Shown here: positions 12,377-22,832 of the stretch, one piece after another
How positions within the stretch are numbered: position 1 is the stretch's first letter
How the letters are laid out: each line of letters begins with the position of its first letter
Assembly: GCA_037127255.1 (NCBI GenBank)
Contig: JBANSL010000010.1
Coordinates: forward strand, 30,520,120 to 30,584,119
From: Persicaria tinctoria
Lineage: Eukaryota > Streptophyta > Magnoliopsida > Caryophyllales > Polygonaceae
Direction: 5' to 3'
Length of the DNA: 64,000 bases
The notes under the pieces: model-generated
Database searches by the model: none
What the model was told of the DNA's origin: nothing
Seen by the model: only the letters and a program-made list of their open reading frames with translations
Translations under genes and position numbers: made by a program

Positions 12377-12519
12377 CTCAACTCTGGGAAAGTGGTCGTG
12401 GTTGGTCGACCTGGATCTCGCAATAGGGATGGGAAGCTGATTCCGGTTACTCTCAAGGAAGGAGACACTGTTCTTTTGCCTGAATATGGAGGCGCTGATA
12501 TCAAGCTCGGCGATAAAGA
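12377..12519 (+). pseudogene. Exon of mitochondrial 10-kDa chaperonin (CPN10), captured fragment
   Basis: After an acceptor TTTGCAG the frame reads LNSGKVVVVG ... RDGKLIPVTLKEGD and TVLLPEYGG ... IKLGDKE. This is the middle exon of plant mitochondrial CPN10, the co-chaperonin that caps Cpn60. A donor AAAGA|GTAAG follows. The exons for the mobile-loop start and the C-terminal FRDED..L part are not seen nearby, so only about 48 of roughly 98 residues are present. 'VGRPGSRNR' departs from the usual 'VGPGARDR'. Non-functional fragment. Confidence 0.85.
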
Positions 12520-12903
12520 GTAAGATTACTCTTTCTTCATCTCCACTTCTACTCTCATTACTGCCGGTTTCGATGGATTGATTTAACCTATGCATTATTC
12601 GTTGTTTCTGTACTTGATTGCTTATTTATTTAATTTCACTGGAGTTTAGTATCATCTATCAAACTTAATTTCACTGGAGTTTAGTATCATCTATCAAATG
12701 TATCCTTGCTGAATTAATTTTTTATGATGCTGTACTTGGTTGCATAAGATTATTGTGTTTGGCATGAGATTATTGTGTTTGGCGTGATGAGCTTAAAATC
12801 TGCTCTATGTTAGCTAATGGCATAACCAAGACATGTATGAAAAATGGACTTTGTATACAATCGCTGATCCTTAAACATGATTAGTTTTAACAAAGGAGTG
12901 GTA

Positions 12904-13414
12904 TGTTGGGCTTCTGGCTCGCATCCGGATTAATTCTTTCCGAATTGAGTTGGGTGGAGGGTCCTTTGAAGATCTTCTTTCATTGGCAGCTGCAGCCATA
13001 GAAGCTGAAGCTGCTGTCGGAAATGCTGTGTACATTCTTACTTCCTTCTACAATCATGACTGTGGTAAGCACCCTGCACTTTGTTGTCTAACTTAGTGTG
13101 AAACTCAAGAGGCATGGTCGATCATTTTTCATGTTCGGAAACACCCTTTATTTAGCCCAATTGCAGAAAACCGCCCCTTACAACTGAAATCGCATTTTGC
13201 CACCCTTCATCTAATTTTGCTAGCAATTCAACACGTCTATTTTTTAGACTTACAAGAATGTTTCTGTGAGATAAAAATAGACACGTCGTTAAAAGGGCAA
13301 TTGCTTGCTAGAGCTAAGGCATATGCCTGATCTTTCCTGCAGATCCTAATGCACACATTGTGTGGATAGACAACGTGGATGCGAAACTTAAAGCTCTGCG
13401 TGACATTGAAGAAG
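12904..13414 (+). pseudogene. Two exons of an ATXR2-like SET-domain methyltransferase, captured fragment
   Basis: Exon a (about 12,904-13,064) encodes GLLARIRINSFRIEL ... EAEAAVGNAVY ... SFYNHDC and ends in a donor G|GTAAGC. Exon b (13,343-13,414) follows a CCTGCAG acceptor and encodes DPNAHIVWIDN ... LKALRDIEE. Together they form the C-terminal SET core with the N-H-x-C motif (NHDCDPN) that binds S-adenosylmethionine in SMYD/ATXR2-type lysine methyltransferases. The intron is retained with canonical borders. The zinc-binding MYND region and the post-SET end are missing. The end of exon b runs into a duplicated 19-bp junction sequence. Confidence 0.8.
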
Positions 13415-13565
13415 GTTCATTCCATGCTTCCATGCCAACTGCAGATCTTCATTCTTACATTGTGAATTCTGTTTTACCATTTTTGGGTGCAATAGAGTTA
13501 ACAATGATTGTTGTTTATGCAAATGAAGAAGGTTCATTCCATGTCGAGGGAGTAGTGAGCGGACA

Positions 13566-14231
13566 ATGGCTGAAGAAAGTGGCTTTACTAGCCAGAAGAA
13601 CGCTGAACAAATAGCTACACATGAGTCTGATTTCATCCATGGCATTGTGGGAATTGTCGTATCTGAACCAATTCCAGCAATTGCTTACAAATTCACAGAA
13701 ATGGCAGATGAGAGTATTGCATGCTTGAAGGAAGGCATCCAAGAAATGATATTGAAGGAAGATAATCAGGATCAACTCTATTTACTCCAGGGCATACTGA
13801 GCAATAGGAATGACATTACATTAGAGACTCTTTTAAAGTGTCACCGTGTACAGCTAGAAATCTTGGTGGCCATTAAGACTGGTGTGGCAGGTTTCCTTCA
13901 GCATGGTCATAGTGTTTCTTTGGTTGATCTGGCTGAGATCTTTCTGAATCTAAAGTGCAGGAATCCAAACTGTGGGAGTGAATTGCCTGTTGATGAATGC
14001 GAGTGTAAATTTTGCTCAAGAAAAGATGGTTTTTGCAATATGTGCATGTGTCTTGTTTGTTCCAAGTTTGATACAGCATCTAACACTTGTGGTTGGATTG
14101 GATGTGATTCTTGTTCCCACTGGTGCCATCCATTTGCAAAGTCATCAAACAACCAGGACAAATCCTCGTGTTCATCTTGGACATGTTCTCTAGGGTATGG
14201 ACTTGTCGTCGATACTGTATTCAACTGCTGA
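13566..14231 (+). pseudogene. OBERON-type PHD-finger protein, captured fragment
   Basis: The open frame contains a helical stretch (PAIAYKFTEMADESIACL ... LETLLKCHRVQLEILVAIKTG), then DLAEIFLNLKCRNPNC, and then the Cys-rich CKFCSRKDGFC ... CMCLVCSKFD ... GCDSCSHWCH, the characteristic PHD finger of the plant OBERON/TITANIA family. These are nuclear proteins of meristem maintenance that bind histone H3 tails. Homology stops right after HWCH; the remaining finger residues and the C-terminal coiled coil are replaced by unrelated sequence to a stop at 14,231. It sits on the same strand as the SET and CPN10 pieces. Confidence 0.82.
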
Positions 14232-14278
14232 TGGGTTATTCTTACTTCTACTTTCTAAACATGCGCATTTGATTTCAG

Positions 14279-14705
14279 GAAGAGCTGGAAAACAAGATAG
14301 ATGTCGTTGATGCTTTGGCTGGTAAACTTATGAAAAGATTCAATTACTCGGTCTCAGCCATGAAGACGACTTTTCATCATCTGTCAGGAGGTATTGTTTC
14401 CAAAATTAAGTTTCCCAGGAATGGTTACTGATCAAACCGGATTGATTCTTACATTAGCCTCGTTGCATCTGGCAGTTCAAGCCCTGGAGGTGGAGATTGG
14501 AGAGCTGAAGGGGAGGCTAACTGAAGTGATTAATAACTCTGATGCCTTGTGCAAGAGAATCTCTCTGGAGGGTCCGGAATGTCTCCAGTCGACGATCAAA
14601 CCCTTTGCTGTGGCTGCTTCTGCTGGCGACCTGGGAACCTCGTATAATTTACCAACTTCTGTTATTGCGCATACGAGACAGCCTCCGAAGGACAACCAGT
14701 TTTGA
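14279..14705 (+). pseudogene. Two exons of an unrecognised coiled-coil protein
   Basis: After an acceptor GATTTCAG (exon 14,279-14,390) the frame reads EELENKIDVVDALAGKLMKR. After an acceptor ACATTAG (exon 14,458-14,705) it reads LASLHLAVQALEVEIGELKG ... DALCKRISLEGPECL and ends at a TGA (14,703-14,705). The heptad pattern suggests a short coiled coil. I recognise plant-type protein sequence but cannot name the family. Canonical splice borders suggest a genomic copy of the 3' end of a gene, fused downstream of the OBERON piece. Confidence 0.5.
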
Positions 14706-14924
14706 GCTTAACAGGTTTCTGGATGATAGTTTTACCTTCCATAGACTCCCTGGTTTCAGGAGTTTTGGTCATCCTGATGGATGTTGATAATGTAATTATA
14801 ATATTCGTTGTTTATGTTTATATCAGCTAATTATAATTTCAGCTTCTGAATTTGAAACTCCGTGATACATGTTGCTTTTGCTCATCAATAGAGTAAAATA
14901 TAATCTTATACTTTTATAATAGAT

Positions 14925-17760
14925 TATTGCACAACACGGTCTTGTTTTTGCTCATCAATAGAGTAAAATTGCACAACATGGGGGATTGGTGGAAATTTGC
15001 TCAACATCATGTTATTTTTGCTCAACAATAAGTTATTTTTGCACAAGAATCGAGACTTTGTGAAATTGTTCTCAATATGATCTTATTTTCTCTCAATATG
15101 TTTTCATACTTTCTCAATAAATTATTGCACAACATGCTTTTATTTTTGCTCATCAATACTTTATTTTTGCACAACTTTGTTGTAAGAGTTGCACGACTCT
15201 GTTTTAAGAGTTGCATGTCTCTGTTGTAAGAGTTGCACGACTCTGTTTTAAGAGCTGCACGACTCTGTTTTAAGAGCTGCACGACTCTGTTGTAAGAGCT
15301 GCACGACTCTGTTGTAAGAGATGCACGACTATGTGTTAAGAGTTGCACGACTCTGTTGTAAGAGTTGCACTACTCTTATTTTAAGAGTTGCACGACTCTC
15401 TTGTAAGAGTTGCACGACTCTGTTTTAAGAGTTGCACAACGCGGTCTTATTTTTGCTCATCAATAGAGTAAAATTGCACAACATGGGGGATTGGTCAAAT
15501 TTTGCTCAACATCATCTTATTTTTGCTCAACAATAGGTTATTTTTGCAAAATAATCGAGACTTGTGAATTTGTTCTCACCATGATTTTATTTTCTGTCAA
15601 TATAATTTCATATTTTCTCAATAAATTATTGCACAACATGTTCTTATTTTTGCTCATCAATACTTTATTTTTGCACAACATTTGAGACTTGTGAAATTGT
15701 GTCTCAACATGATCTTACTTTTTGTAAATATAATTTTATACTTTTTTTTATAGATTATTGCACAACACGGTCTTGTTTTTGCTCATCAATAGAGTAAAAT
15801 TGCACAACATGGGGGGATTGGTCAAATTTTGCTCAACATCATTTTATTTTTCTAAACAATAGGTTATTTTTGCACAACAATCGAGACTCGTGAATTTGTT
15901 CTCAACATGATATTATTTTCTCTCAATATAATTTCATACTTTCTCAATAAATTATTGCACAACATGCTCTTATTTAAGAGTTGCACGGCTCTGTTTTAAG
16001 AGTTGCACGACTCTGTTTTAAGAGTTGCACGACTCTGTTATAAAAGTTACACGACTCTGTTCTAAGAGTTGCACGACTCTGTTGTAAGAATTGCACAACT
16101 CTATTTTAAGAGTTGCACGCCTCTGTTGGAAGAGTTGCACGACTCTGTTGTAACAAATGCACGACTCTATTTTAAGATTTGCACGACAATCGAGACTTGT
16201 GAATTTATTCTCAACATGATCTTATTTTAAAAAAGTGCTGCCGTGAAAGAAAAAAATTATTTGAAAAAAGTGCTCATGTGCTTCTTCGATTCTTTGTGAA
16301 ATTGTTATCCATGCTTGTGCAACTCTAAAAAAAGTGCTGACATGGGAAAAAAAGTGCTGACACGGAAAAAAGTGCAACTCTAAACTCTACTTGGATTATA
16401 TTTGCACAATTTATGGTTATATTTGCACAAAGTACTCTTATATTTGCACGATAAAAAGTTAAAAACATAAAATAAATAAAAACTAGACTAGGGTTATATT
16501 TGCACAACTTATGATTAAATTTGCACAACGTCCTCTTATATTTGCACAACTTACTCTTATTTTTGCTCAACAATAGGTTATTTTTTGCAAAACAATCGAG
16601 ATTTCTGAAATTGTTCTCAACATGATTTTATGTTCTCTCAATATTATTGTAAGAGTTGCACGACTATGTTGCAAGAGTTGCACAACTCTGTTTTAAGAGT
16701 TGCACGACCATGTTTTAAGAGTTGCACACGACTCTGTTGTAACAGTTGCACGACTATCTTGTAAGAGTTGCACACGACTCTGTTGTAACAGTTGCACGAC
16801 TATCTTGTAAGAGTTGCACAACTCTGTTCTAAGAGTTGCACGACTCTGTTTTAAGAGTTGCACGACTCTTTTGTAAGAGTTGCACGGCTCTTGTTTTAAG
16901 AGTTGCACGACTCTATTGTAAGAGTTGCACGACTCTGTTGTAAGAGTTGCACGACTCTATTTTAAGAGTTGCACAACACAAAGTATGAGACTAATGGAAT
17001 ATTTTGTTTAATACTAATACAGGACACAAAGTATGAGATTAATGGACTATTTTGTTTTAAGAGTTGCACGACTCTGTTTTAAGAGTTGCACGACTCTGTT
17101 ATAAGAGTTACACGCCCCTGTTGTAAGAGTTGCACAACTCTATTTTAAGAGTTGCACGCCTCTGTTGGAAGAGTTGCACGACTCTGTTGTAACAAATGCA
17201 CGACTCTATTTTAAGATTTGCACGACAATCGAGACTTGTGAATTTATTCTCAATATGATCTTATTTTAAAAAAGTGCTGACGTGAAAAAAAAAATTATTT
17301 GAAAAAAGTGTTGACACAAATAGAATAAAAAGTGCACAAATTAGAATAAAATGCGCACGAATAATATTATAAAGTAAAAAAAATTGTTATCCATGTAGAA
17401 AAAAAAAACTTGATTTGGATCATATTTGTGAAATTGTTATCCAGGCTTGATGGAATTGTTCGACATCATTTGATCGGCTTATGATTCATTTGTCATGTGC
17501 TTCTTCGATTCTTTGTGAAATTGTTATCCATGCTTGTGCAACTCTAAAAAAGTGCTGACATGGGAAAAAAAGTGCTGACACGAAAAAAAGTGCAACTATA
17601 AACTCTACTTGGATTATATTTGCACAATTTATGGTTATATTTGCACAAAGTACTCTTATATTTGCACGATACAAAGTTAAAAACATAAAATAAATAAAAA
17701 GTTAAAAACATAAAATAAATAAAAACTAGACTTGTAAGAGTTGCACGACTCTCATGTTTT
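14925..17760. repeat. Hairpin minisatellite region (22-bp unit) with larger duplicated blocks
   Basis: Blocks at about 15,181-15,442, 15,970-16,190, 16,640-16,990 and 17,050-17,230 consist of a 22-bp unit whose core AGAGTTGCACGACTCT is self-complementary (stem AGAGT/ACTCT). Between them are about 250-bp blocks ('ttgctcatcaatagagtaaaattgcacaac', 'caacaataggttatttttgc') at about 14.93, 15.43 and 15.75 kb. A longer duplication repeats about 16,080-16,490 again at about 17,110-17,735. ORFs here are artefacts of the period; 66 bp gives a 22-residue repeating peptide. No gene. Confidence 0.9.
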
Positions 17761-18006
17761 GAACCCAAAACCACAAGGGATTAAAGGAAGAAATGGTCGT
17801 TTCTCGATAGAAGGCATTAAAGTGACATATATCTCCTAGAAAAAGGCCTGGTTGCTACTTGCTTACAAGCATGTACAAAAGCCAAAAAGTTTGATTCTTC
17901 TGGAGGTGACTTTACAAAAAGGGATTTATCTGTGCCATCCAAAATAAGCATTAGACAAACATGTTTTTGATCAATTTCCAAGCCTACCAGAGACCCAATT
18001 GCTTGA

Positions 18007-18129
18007 TCATCTGAACAGCATTTTGAGATCTTCAAGCCGAGTTGATCGGACTTCACCATCGGTGAGGGCTCCGGCTATCATCTGCTGCTTCTTCAGTTTG
18101 ACTTGCTCTAGCCGATCCTCTACCGTGTC
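18007..18129 (-). pseudogene. Last exon of a RAD5-like SNF2 ATPase, captured fragment
   Basis: On the minus strand, after an acceptor GGTTCAG, the frame reads DTVEDRLEQVKLKKQQMIAG, then ALTDGEVRSTRL, and ends EDLKMLFR-stop (TGA at 18,007-18,009). This is the conserved C-terminal tail of plant RAD5A-type SNF2 helicases, which act in post-replication DNA repair. None of the helicase motifs or the RING domain are present. The frame is undamaged. It lies downstream of, and on the same strand as, the HEAT-repeat exons. Confidence 0.8.
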
Positions 18130-18462
18130 CTGAACCAAGCATAGGGAGATTAATTTCTTGGATGAGACCAAAAGGACCAACAGTAGAAACTAGAAAGATC
18201 CATATTTAGTCTAAAGTAGGAACTATTTGCTACGATGATTGATTGCTAGAAAGATCTAGATTCATATATCCATAGAACAGTTTGATTAATGGTTCACATG
18301 ACCAGCTGTTGGGTTCAAGAATCACCTTGACAATGAATCTTCTAAGAATGAGTCCTCGTCTGTCCGATTCGATGAATTCTCATTATAGCTTGCTTCTCTA
18401 CTGCAGCATAGTTTGAAATAGTCGAATCTGGTGACTGCCCACAAAATCAGGTAGGGATGAAT

Positions 18463-19569
18463 CTACGACAGATAAAGTGCCAGGCTGATCTCCTTGACAA
18501 TGTCTAACCGGAACCTTGCCAAAGTTGCAGGTAGCAGGACTGGAAAATGGCACAACCTGGCAATGTTTCCCAGAGCTCTCACGGCATTTGACTTAACCTG
18601 TGGATAAGGAGACTTAAAATAATTACACGTATTACATGGCATGAGCAATGACGAGGACAAATTATTATTTTTAGCAATCTCTCATCAAGTAAACATGAAA
18701 TTCTTTAATACACTTGCACTTTTTAGATTGAAATTCTTTTTTTTTTGGTGAGCATGAAATTCATGACACCTGAAGGGCATGAAATTATACTATGACAGTA
18801 TAACAGCTTAATTTAATGAATCTATAGCCCATTTATATATGTTTAATTTCCAATTTTATCAACATTGTTCATTATAAAGAAAGAATAATAAGGAAGCAAC
18901 ACTATAGGAAAGGTCTTTGACAAGTGCATTTTTCTGGACAAGTAAGACACAAGAATGGTTCAAGAACTGAGATGCAAGCAGGTTACCTTATCCCCATCTT
19001 TTGTAAGTCGTAGGGCACATCTAGAAAGTGATTCCACAATATGGGAAATCACCTCAAAACCTAGGATCAAAGCATCGGTAACCAAATAGCTACAGTGAGT
19101 CAATAATCTGTATCATCTTCAAGGCAAAATCTTTTAACTTAAAAGGAGATACATGCAATGAGCTAACCTAGAGAAGAATCTAAGCAGTGGCGTAGGGAAT
19201 CACATATATTGGCTATGGCCCAAGATGCTGGAATACGGACCTAAAGAACATCAACAAAACACTTAAAATCAGTTATCAGTACAACAACTCAATATGATGA
19301 CCAGAAAACTAGTTCATTGTTAACATACTGAGAGTAAGTGATGACGTGTATTGATCTCAGCAGCATTAACAAACTTTTGAAGGATCTCTGCACTATATGA
19401 TGAATGTACAAGTTAGAAATCGAAGAGTCAGTTGATTGTTGGAAAGATATTTCAAACTTTTATTTCAAACTGACCTCCTGGAAATGTTAGGGAAACATGC
19501 AATAACACCAACAGCCCGACAAGCAGTTGATCTGACTGAAGGTACCTCATCATTCGTGGCAGCATCTAT
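18463..19569 (-). pseudogene. Five exons of a HEAT/ARM-repeat protein, captured fragment
   Basis: Minus-strand exons with canonical borders are at 19,475-19,569 (IDAATNDEVPSVRSTACRAV ...), 19,329-19,392 (AEILQKFVNAAEINTRHH), 19,168-19,240 (VRIPASWAIANICDSL), 18,987-19,060 (FEVISHIVESLSRCALRL) and about 18,500-18,597 (VKSNAVRALGNIARL). The order and wording match plant HEAT-repeat proteins of the HEATR6 type, whose repeats form an alpha-solenoid binding surface. Both ends of the protein are missing; after the last exon the frame drifts into intron-like sequence. Intron retention argues for genomic capture. Confidence 0.78.
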
Positions 19570-19599
19570 CTGAAATTTTGAAACCGCGTATAAAAATGT

Positions 19600-20440
19600 G
19601 ACAAAAAGATACACTTCTCCAATAATTTTCAGTTTTGAAAAGAACTAAAAAATGAATGAACTTACACAGGAGAAAAGAATAAACTCCTGTTCCTTTTCCT
19701 TGAGAGAGAAGAAAACAGAAGAAGTTATAGCAGCAAAGCAAGTGATTGATGCAGCCCTCACCTTCGAGATAAAAAAAAACAAAAACCAAACCAAAAGAAA
19801 AATAAACAAGAGGGGAGTTAGAAGACAAAAACTGCAAACTTGAGAAGGGTGGGGGATGATAAAGAGCAACATACTAACACAATACCACTGCCAAGCAATA
19901 GCAAAGATTTTCATGAAAATTGCAGTTAAGCACAAGATTAAACAAAGAACAAAGCTTAAGATAAGCAGAAAATGTGCAAAAAAGGGGACAAGTTTATTCA
20001 AGACCGGTGATACTAATGAAGAAATCTGTTTTTCAGTGTTGCCTACTTTTTTCTAGTCAGTTTGAATGGTAGCAATAATATATGCAATATCTTCATCTTT
20101 CTATGAGGATGTCCATGGAGCAAGGTACGAAAAGTGTTTAGCACTAAATGAAAGAAGTAAGCAGCAAAGGATTACAGCAAATTCATATATTTTAGTCCAT
20201 CTAGATTTCCATACATTAAAACAACTGAGGTGGGTTAATGGATCAAACCTGTCCTCTGGTGCGGCTTGGACTGTTAGTTCGAAGTAACCAGCAGCCCTGT
20301 CCTGGAGCTCTCGAAGCAAACGAACCAGGACCCAAAATGGAGCTCTCGAAGCAAACGAACCAACCAAACCCGCTCGAACAAGGACCCGAATGGAGCTCCA
20401 CTTTCCTGACATTGAGCGAGAATTAAGCAACTAATTTGTG
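19600..20440. other. Intron-like interval with a 33-bp duplication
   Basis: AT-rich sequence of intron character on the minus strand, without a supported exon. Around 20,303-20,372 the phrase 'agctctcgaagcaaacgaac' occurs twice, 33 bp apart. Confidence 0.4.
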
Positions 20441-20457
20441 TTGATCAGTCCTCCAAT

Positions 20458-20692
20458 TCAGCTGCAGTCCTCATTTGCTCCCAGGATGATCAACACCCGT
20501 AATGGGCATTCAGAGACATAGAGGAGATGGATACTTCCTGTTGCAGCCTCTCCAAACTCTTCTTTACAATTCAACCTGTTTCGAAGCTTCCTCTTTTCGT
20601 TGCATATCTGGAGTTCACCGGAATCATGCCTCACTTTAGTAGCTTTGAGGCTGTCTGGGAGAATGCATTTGCAGACAGACCCTGCACAACAG
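20458..20692 (-). other. Possible captured exon, product unknown
   Basis: A minus-strand open frame follows an acceptor-like TTGTGCAG near 20,683 and encodes VCKCILPDSLKATKV and NEKRKLRNRLNCKEEFGE. It sits where a further 5' exon of the minus-strand chimeric unit would be expected. I recognise no domain, and the frame could be chance. Confidence 0.25.
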
Positions 20693-21142
20693 CCAAATAA
20701 CATATATGTTATACTGTCACTACTAGTTAAGCAAGGACGTCTAAAGGAATGTCACTACTAGCTAATGCTCAAAAGATTCAACATTTATATTGTACTGTCA
20801 CTACTAGCTAATGCTCAAAAGATTCAACATTTATATGTCGAAAAGGGAAGCAAGGACATCTAAAGGAATGCAAAATATGTCACATTTATGCTCAATTTCA
20901 AAGCCTTCACAGTGCAATTTGACAAAGAAACATAAACAAAACACCTTGAGACTTCAAAATCGACTCCAATACTTAAAAAATCGAAGAAAATTTGCGCCGA
21001 AGGGGCAAATTTTCTATGATTCCATTGCACTGATATAGGGTTACCTGCAACAAGAACAATCAATTGGGATAGGAACACCCTGATTCTCACAGTATAAACA
21101 TGACAATCCATTCAATTTCCAATCAAGCAATAAAATACTTTG

Positions 21143-21240
21143 TTTTCCTTATCAATCGATCTTCGATCGATTGATAAGGAAAATCGTCGGAAGCAAAGAT
21201 CGAGTTCCTTATCAATCGATCTCGATCGATTGATAAGGAA
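21143..21240. repeat. Two tandem perfect palindromes
   Basis: The first palindrome has arms 21,143-21,161 and 21,165-21,183 (19 bp, loop TTC). The second has arms 21,205-21,221 and 21,224-21,240 (17 bp, loop TC). Both are built on TTCCTTATCAATCGATC. No base of either stem is mismatched. Confidence 0.95.
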
Positions 21241-21474
21241 ATCAAAGTAGTATCGAAGACCACTCATAGAACAGGTAGATGACACAAAAATTGATCCCCT
21301 TCTAGCAACTTGTGACCAATTGGCCATGAATCATGCATAACAAACCCTGAACTAATGAACCTGGTGTTCAATTTTAGGAATCAAACACAAAATCGTCACA
21401 ACCATACCTAAATCTGATGTATAGTTTCACATATTCCACTATACAAGACTATAGAAGACCGAGTACACAGAAAA

Positions 21475-21846
21475 TCAAAGGAGCAAGAGGGGGAAAGCGC
21501 CTGCTTCAGGCGAAACTATTAGAGAAAGAAGGAACAAACCTAATTCAGATCTCGACGCTCGCTCGAACTCGCTCCGGCGCTTGCTCGAACTCGCTCCGGC
21601 GCTTGCTCGACCTCGCTCCGGCGCTCGCTCGACCTCGCTCCGGCGCTCGCTCGACCAGATGCGGCCTCTCGCTCCAGATATCGGACGGCCGCATCCGGCG
21701 CTCGCTCCCTCGTTCGCTCCGCCGCTCGCTCGCCACCGCCTCCGGCGTTGGAGAAACATCGTCGTCGTTGTCCTAGCGAGGCCTCTTCCAGCAACATAGT
21801 CGTCGGAAATTGTTTCCGTTGGAGGCAGTCGAACCAGATCTGGCAT
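21475..21846 (-). pseudogene. GC-rich first-exon-like ORF with a 22-bp minisatellite
   Basis: This minus-strand frame just inside the right Pack-MULE terminus starts with LVRLPPTETISDDYVAGRG and becomes Arg/Ala/Ser-rich. At about 21,556-21,655 it consists of four to five copies of a 22-bp unit (core GCTCGACCTCGCTCCGGCG). It mirrors the GC-rich first exon next to the left terminus. I do not recognise a protein family, and the repetitive part is probably not a conserved coding sequence. Confidence 0.35.
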
Positions 21847-21934
21847 GAGGGGAGAAGAGATCGAGAGAGCGAGAGAGGTCCGGGGAGAGGATTTGGACGG
21901 GAGAGTGAAAATTTAGAACAGGAGAGAGAAAAAG

Positions 21935-22025
21935 GTTTATATTGCGTCCATTTTGCAAAAATGTCCCAAAACGCGGCTATTTCGCAAAATAAGCCCATTT
22001 TCGTGGCTATTTTGCAAAACCGCCC
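21935..22025 (-). repeat. Right terminal inverted repeat of the Pack-MULE
   Basis: On the minus strand it reads GGGCGGTTTTGCAAAATAGC and continues with CTTATTTTGCGAAATAGCCG, pairing with 11,700-11,795. The proposed TSD (TAATTCCTC) follows at 22,026-22,034. Confidence 0.6.
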
Positions 22026-22329
22026 TAATTCCTCCAGCGCTTAGATCTTGAAGAGGAGTTACAGAGTTGTATTTGGTCAAAATTCTGTTCAGTTTGGAGA
22101 TTTCAATCAAGTTATGAGTAACGTTCATGTTAACCTGTATTTTTTGTCGAATTCAGACAGTGCCGTCCAATGAGTTTCGGACAAAATTTTAAATGAGATG
22201 GTATCCGACCCATATTTTGATGAAATTTACCTAACATTGACGTATAACAACAAAACAGTTATCAAATAGTTGTTCATCAAAATAACAAAATTAAATATTA
22301 TTCAAACTACAATAGGAGTATGAGAGTTC

Positions 22330-22801
22330 CAACTGTAAAGTACATTCTTAACCTCGACACTATCCCACTATAGATATTGGATGGCAAGTATTGCTTTAGC
22401 ATATAGTCTAAGTATAGATAAGGAAACATAGTAGGGGTAGTATAGAATATATTATAGACTTGAAGTATTAATCCGGAAACTTTGGGTTCCGGGTCATATA
22501 CTCGTATATAATATATCCTATATAAGCCGACATGTTACACTTGTTAATACTTAGGTTAGTTTTCGTGCATAACATCATATACATACATATGTTACATGTT
22601 ACCTTGTTATTATGTTATATTGTATGTTTGATTGTCTGGTGGGTCGGACAAGCCCAGATCAGTGAAGCCCAGCTCCCTAGCTCCTCAGAGGTGCGTCTCG
22701 TTAATGAAACGATGCGTTCCATATGGGGCTCGTCTGTATAAGGGAAACCTCCTAGGGTTTTCCACACACCGTCATTTGGAGCTTGCAAGGTAAGCCAGAG
22801 A

Positions 22802-22832
<31 letters not shown>

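Larger units (their letters stand above)
11700..22025. mobile_element. Proposed 10.3-kb Pack-MULE carrying host gene fragments
   Basis: The first ~90 bp at 11,700 and the reverse complement of the last ~90 bp before 22,025 align over most of their length. They share TTTGCAAAATRG, CTTATTTTGC and GCGAAATAGCCGC phrases; by eye identity is roughly 70%. Flanks are TAATTTCTC and TAATTCCTC, 8 of 9 identical, the TSD length expected for Mutator-like elements. No transposase is seen. Inside, spliced host gene fragments run inward from both ends and a 22-bp minisatellite fills the middle. A simpler alternative is two separate smaller elements whose ends happen to pair. Confidence 0.65.

Noticed and set aside
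11940..12519. In-frame fusion of the GC-rich exon to the CPN10 exon
   Set aside because: Joining at the best donor and acceptor puts the CPN10 exon out of frame and gives an early stop.
15022..15348. Repetitive protein (QSRAALKTESCNSYNR-like)
   Set aside because: It arises purely from the 22-bp minisatellite read in one frame; no start context or homology.
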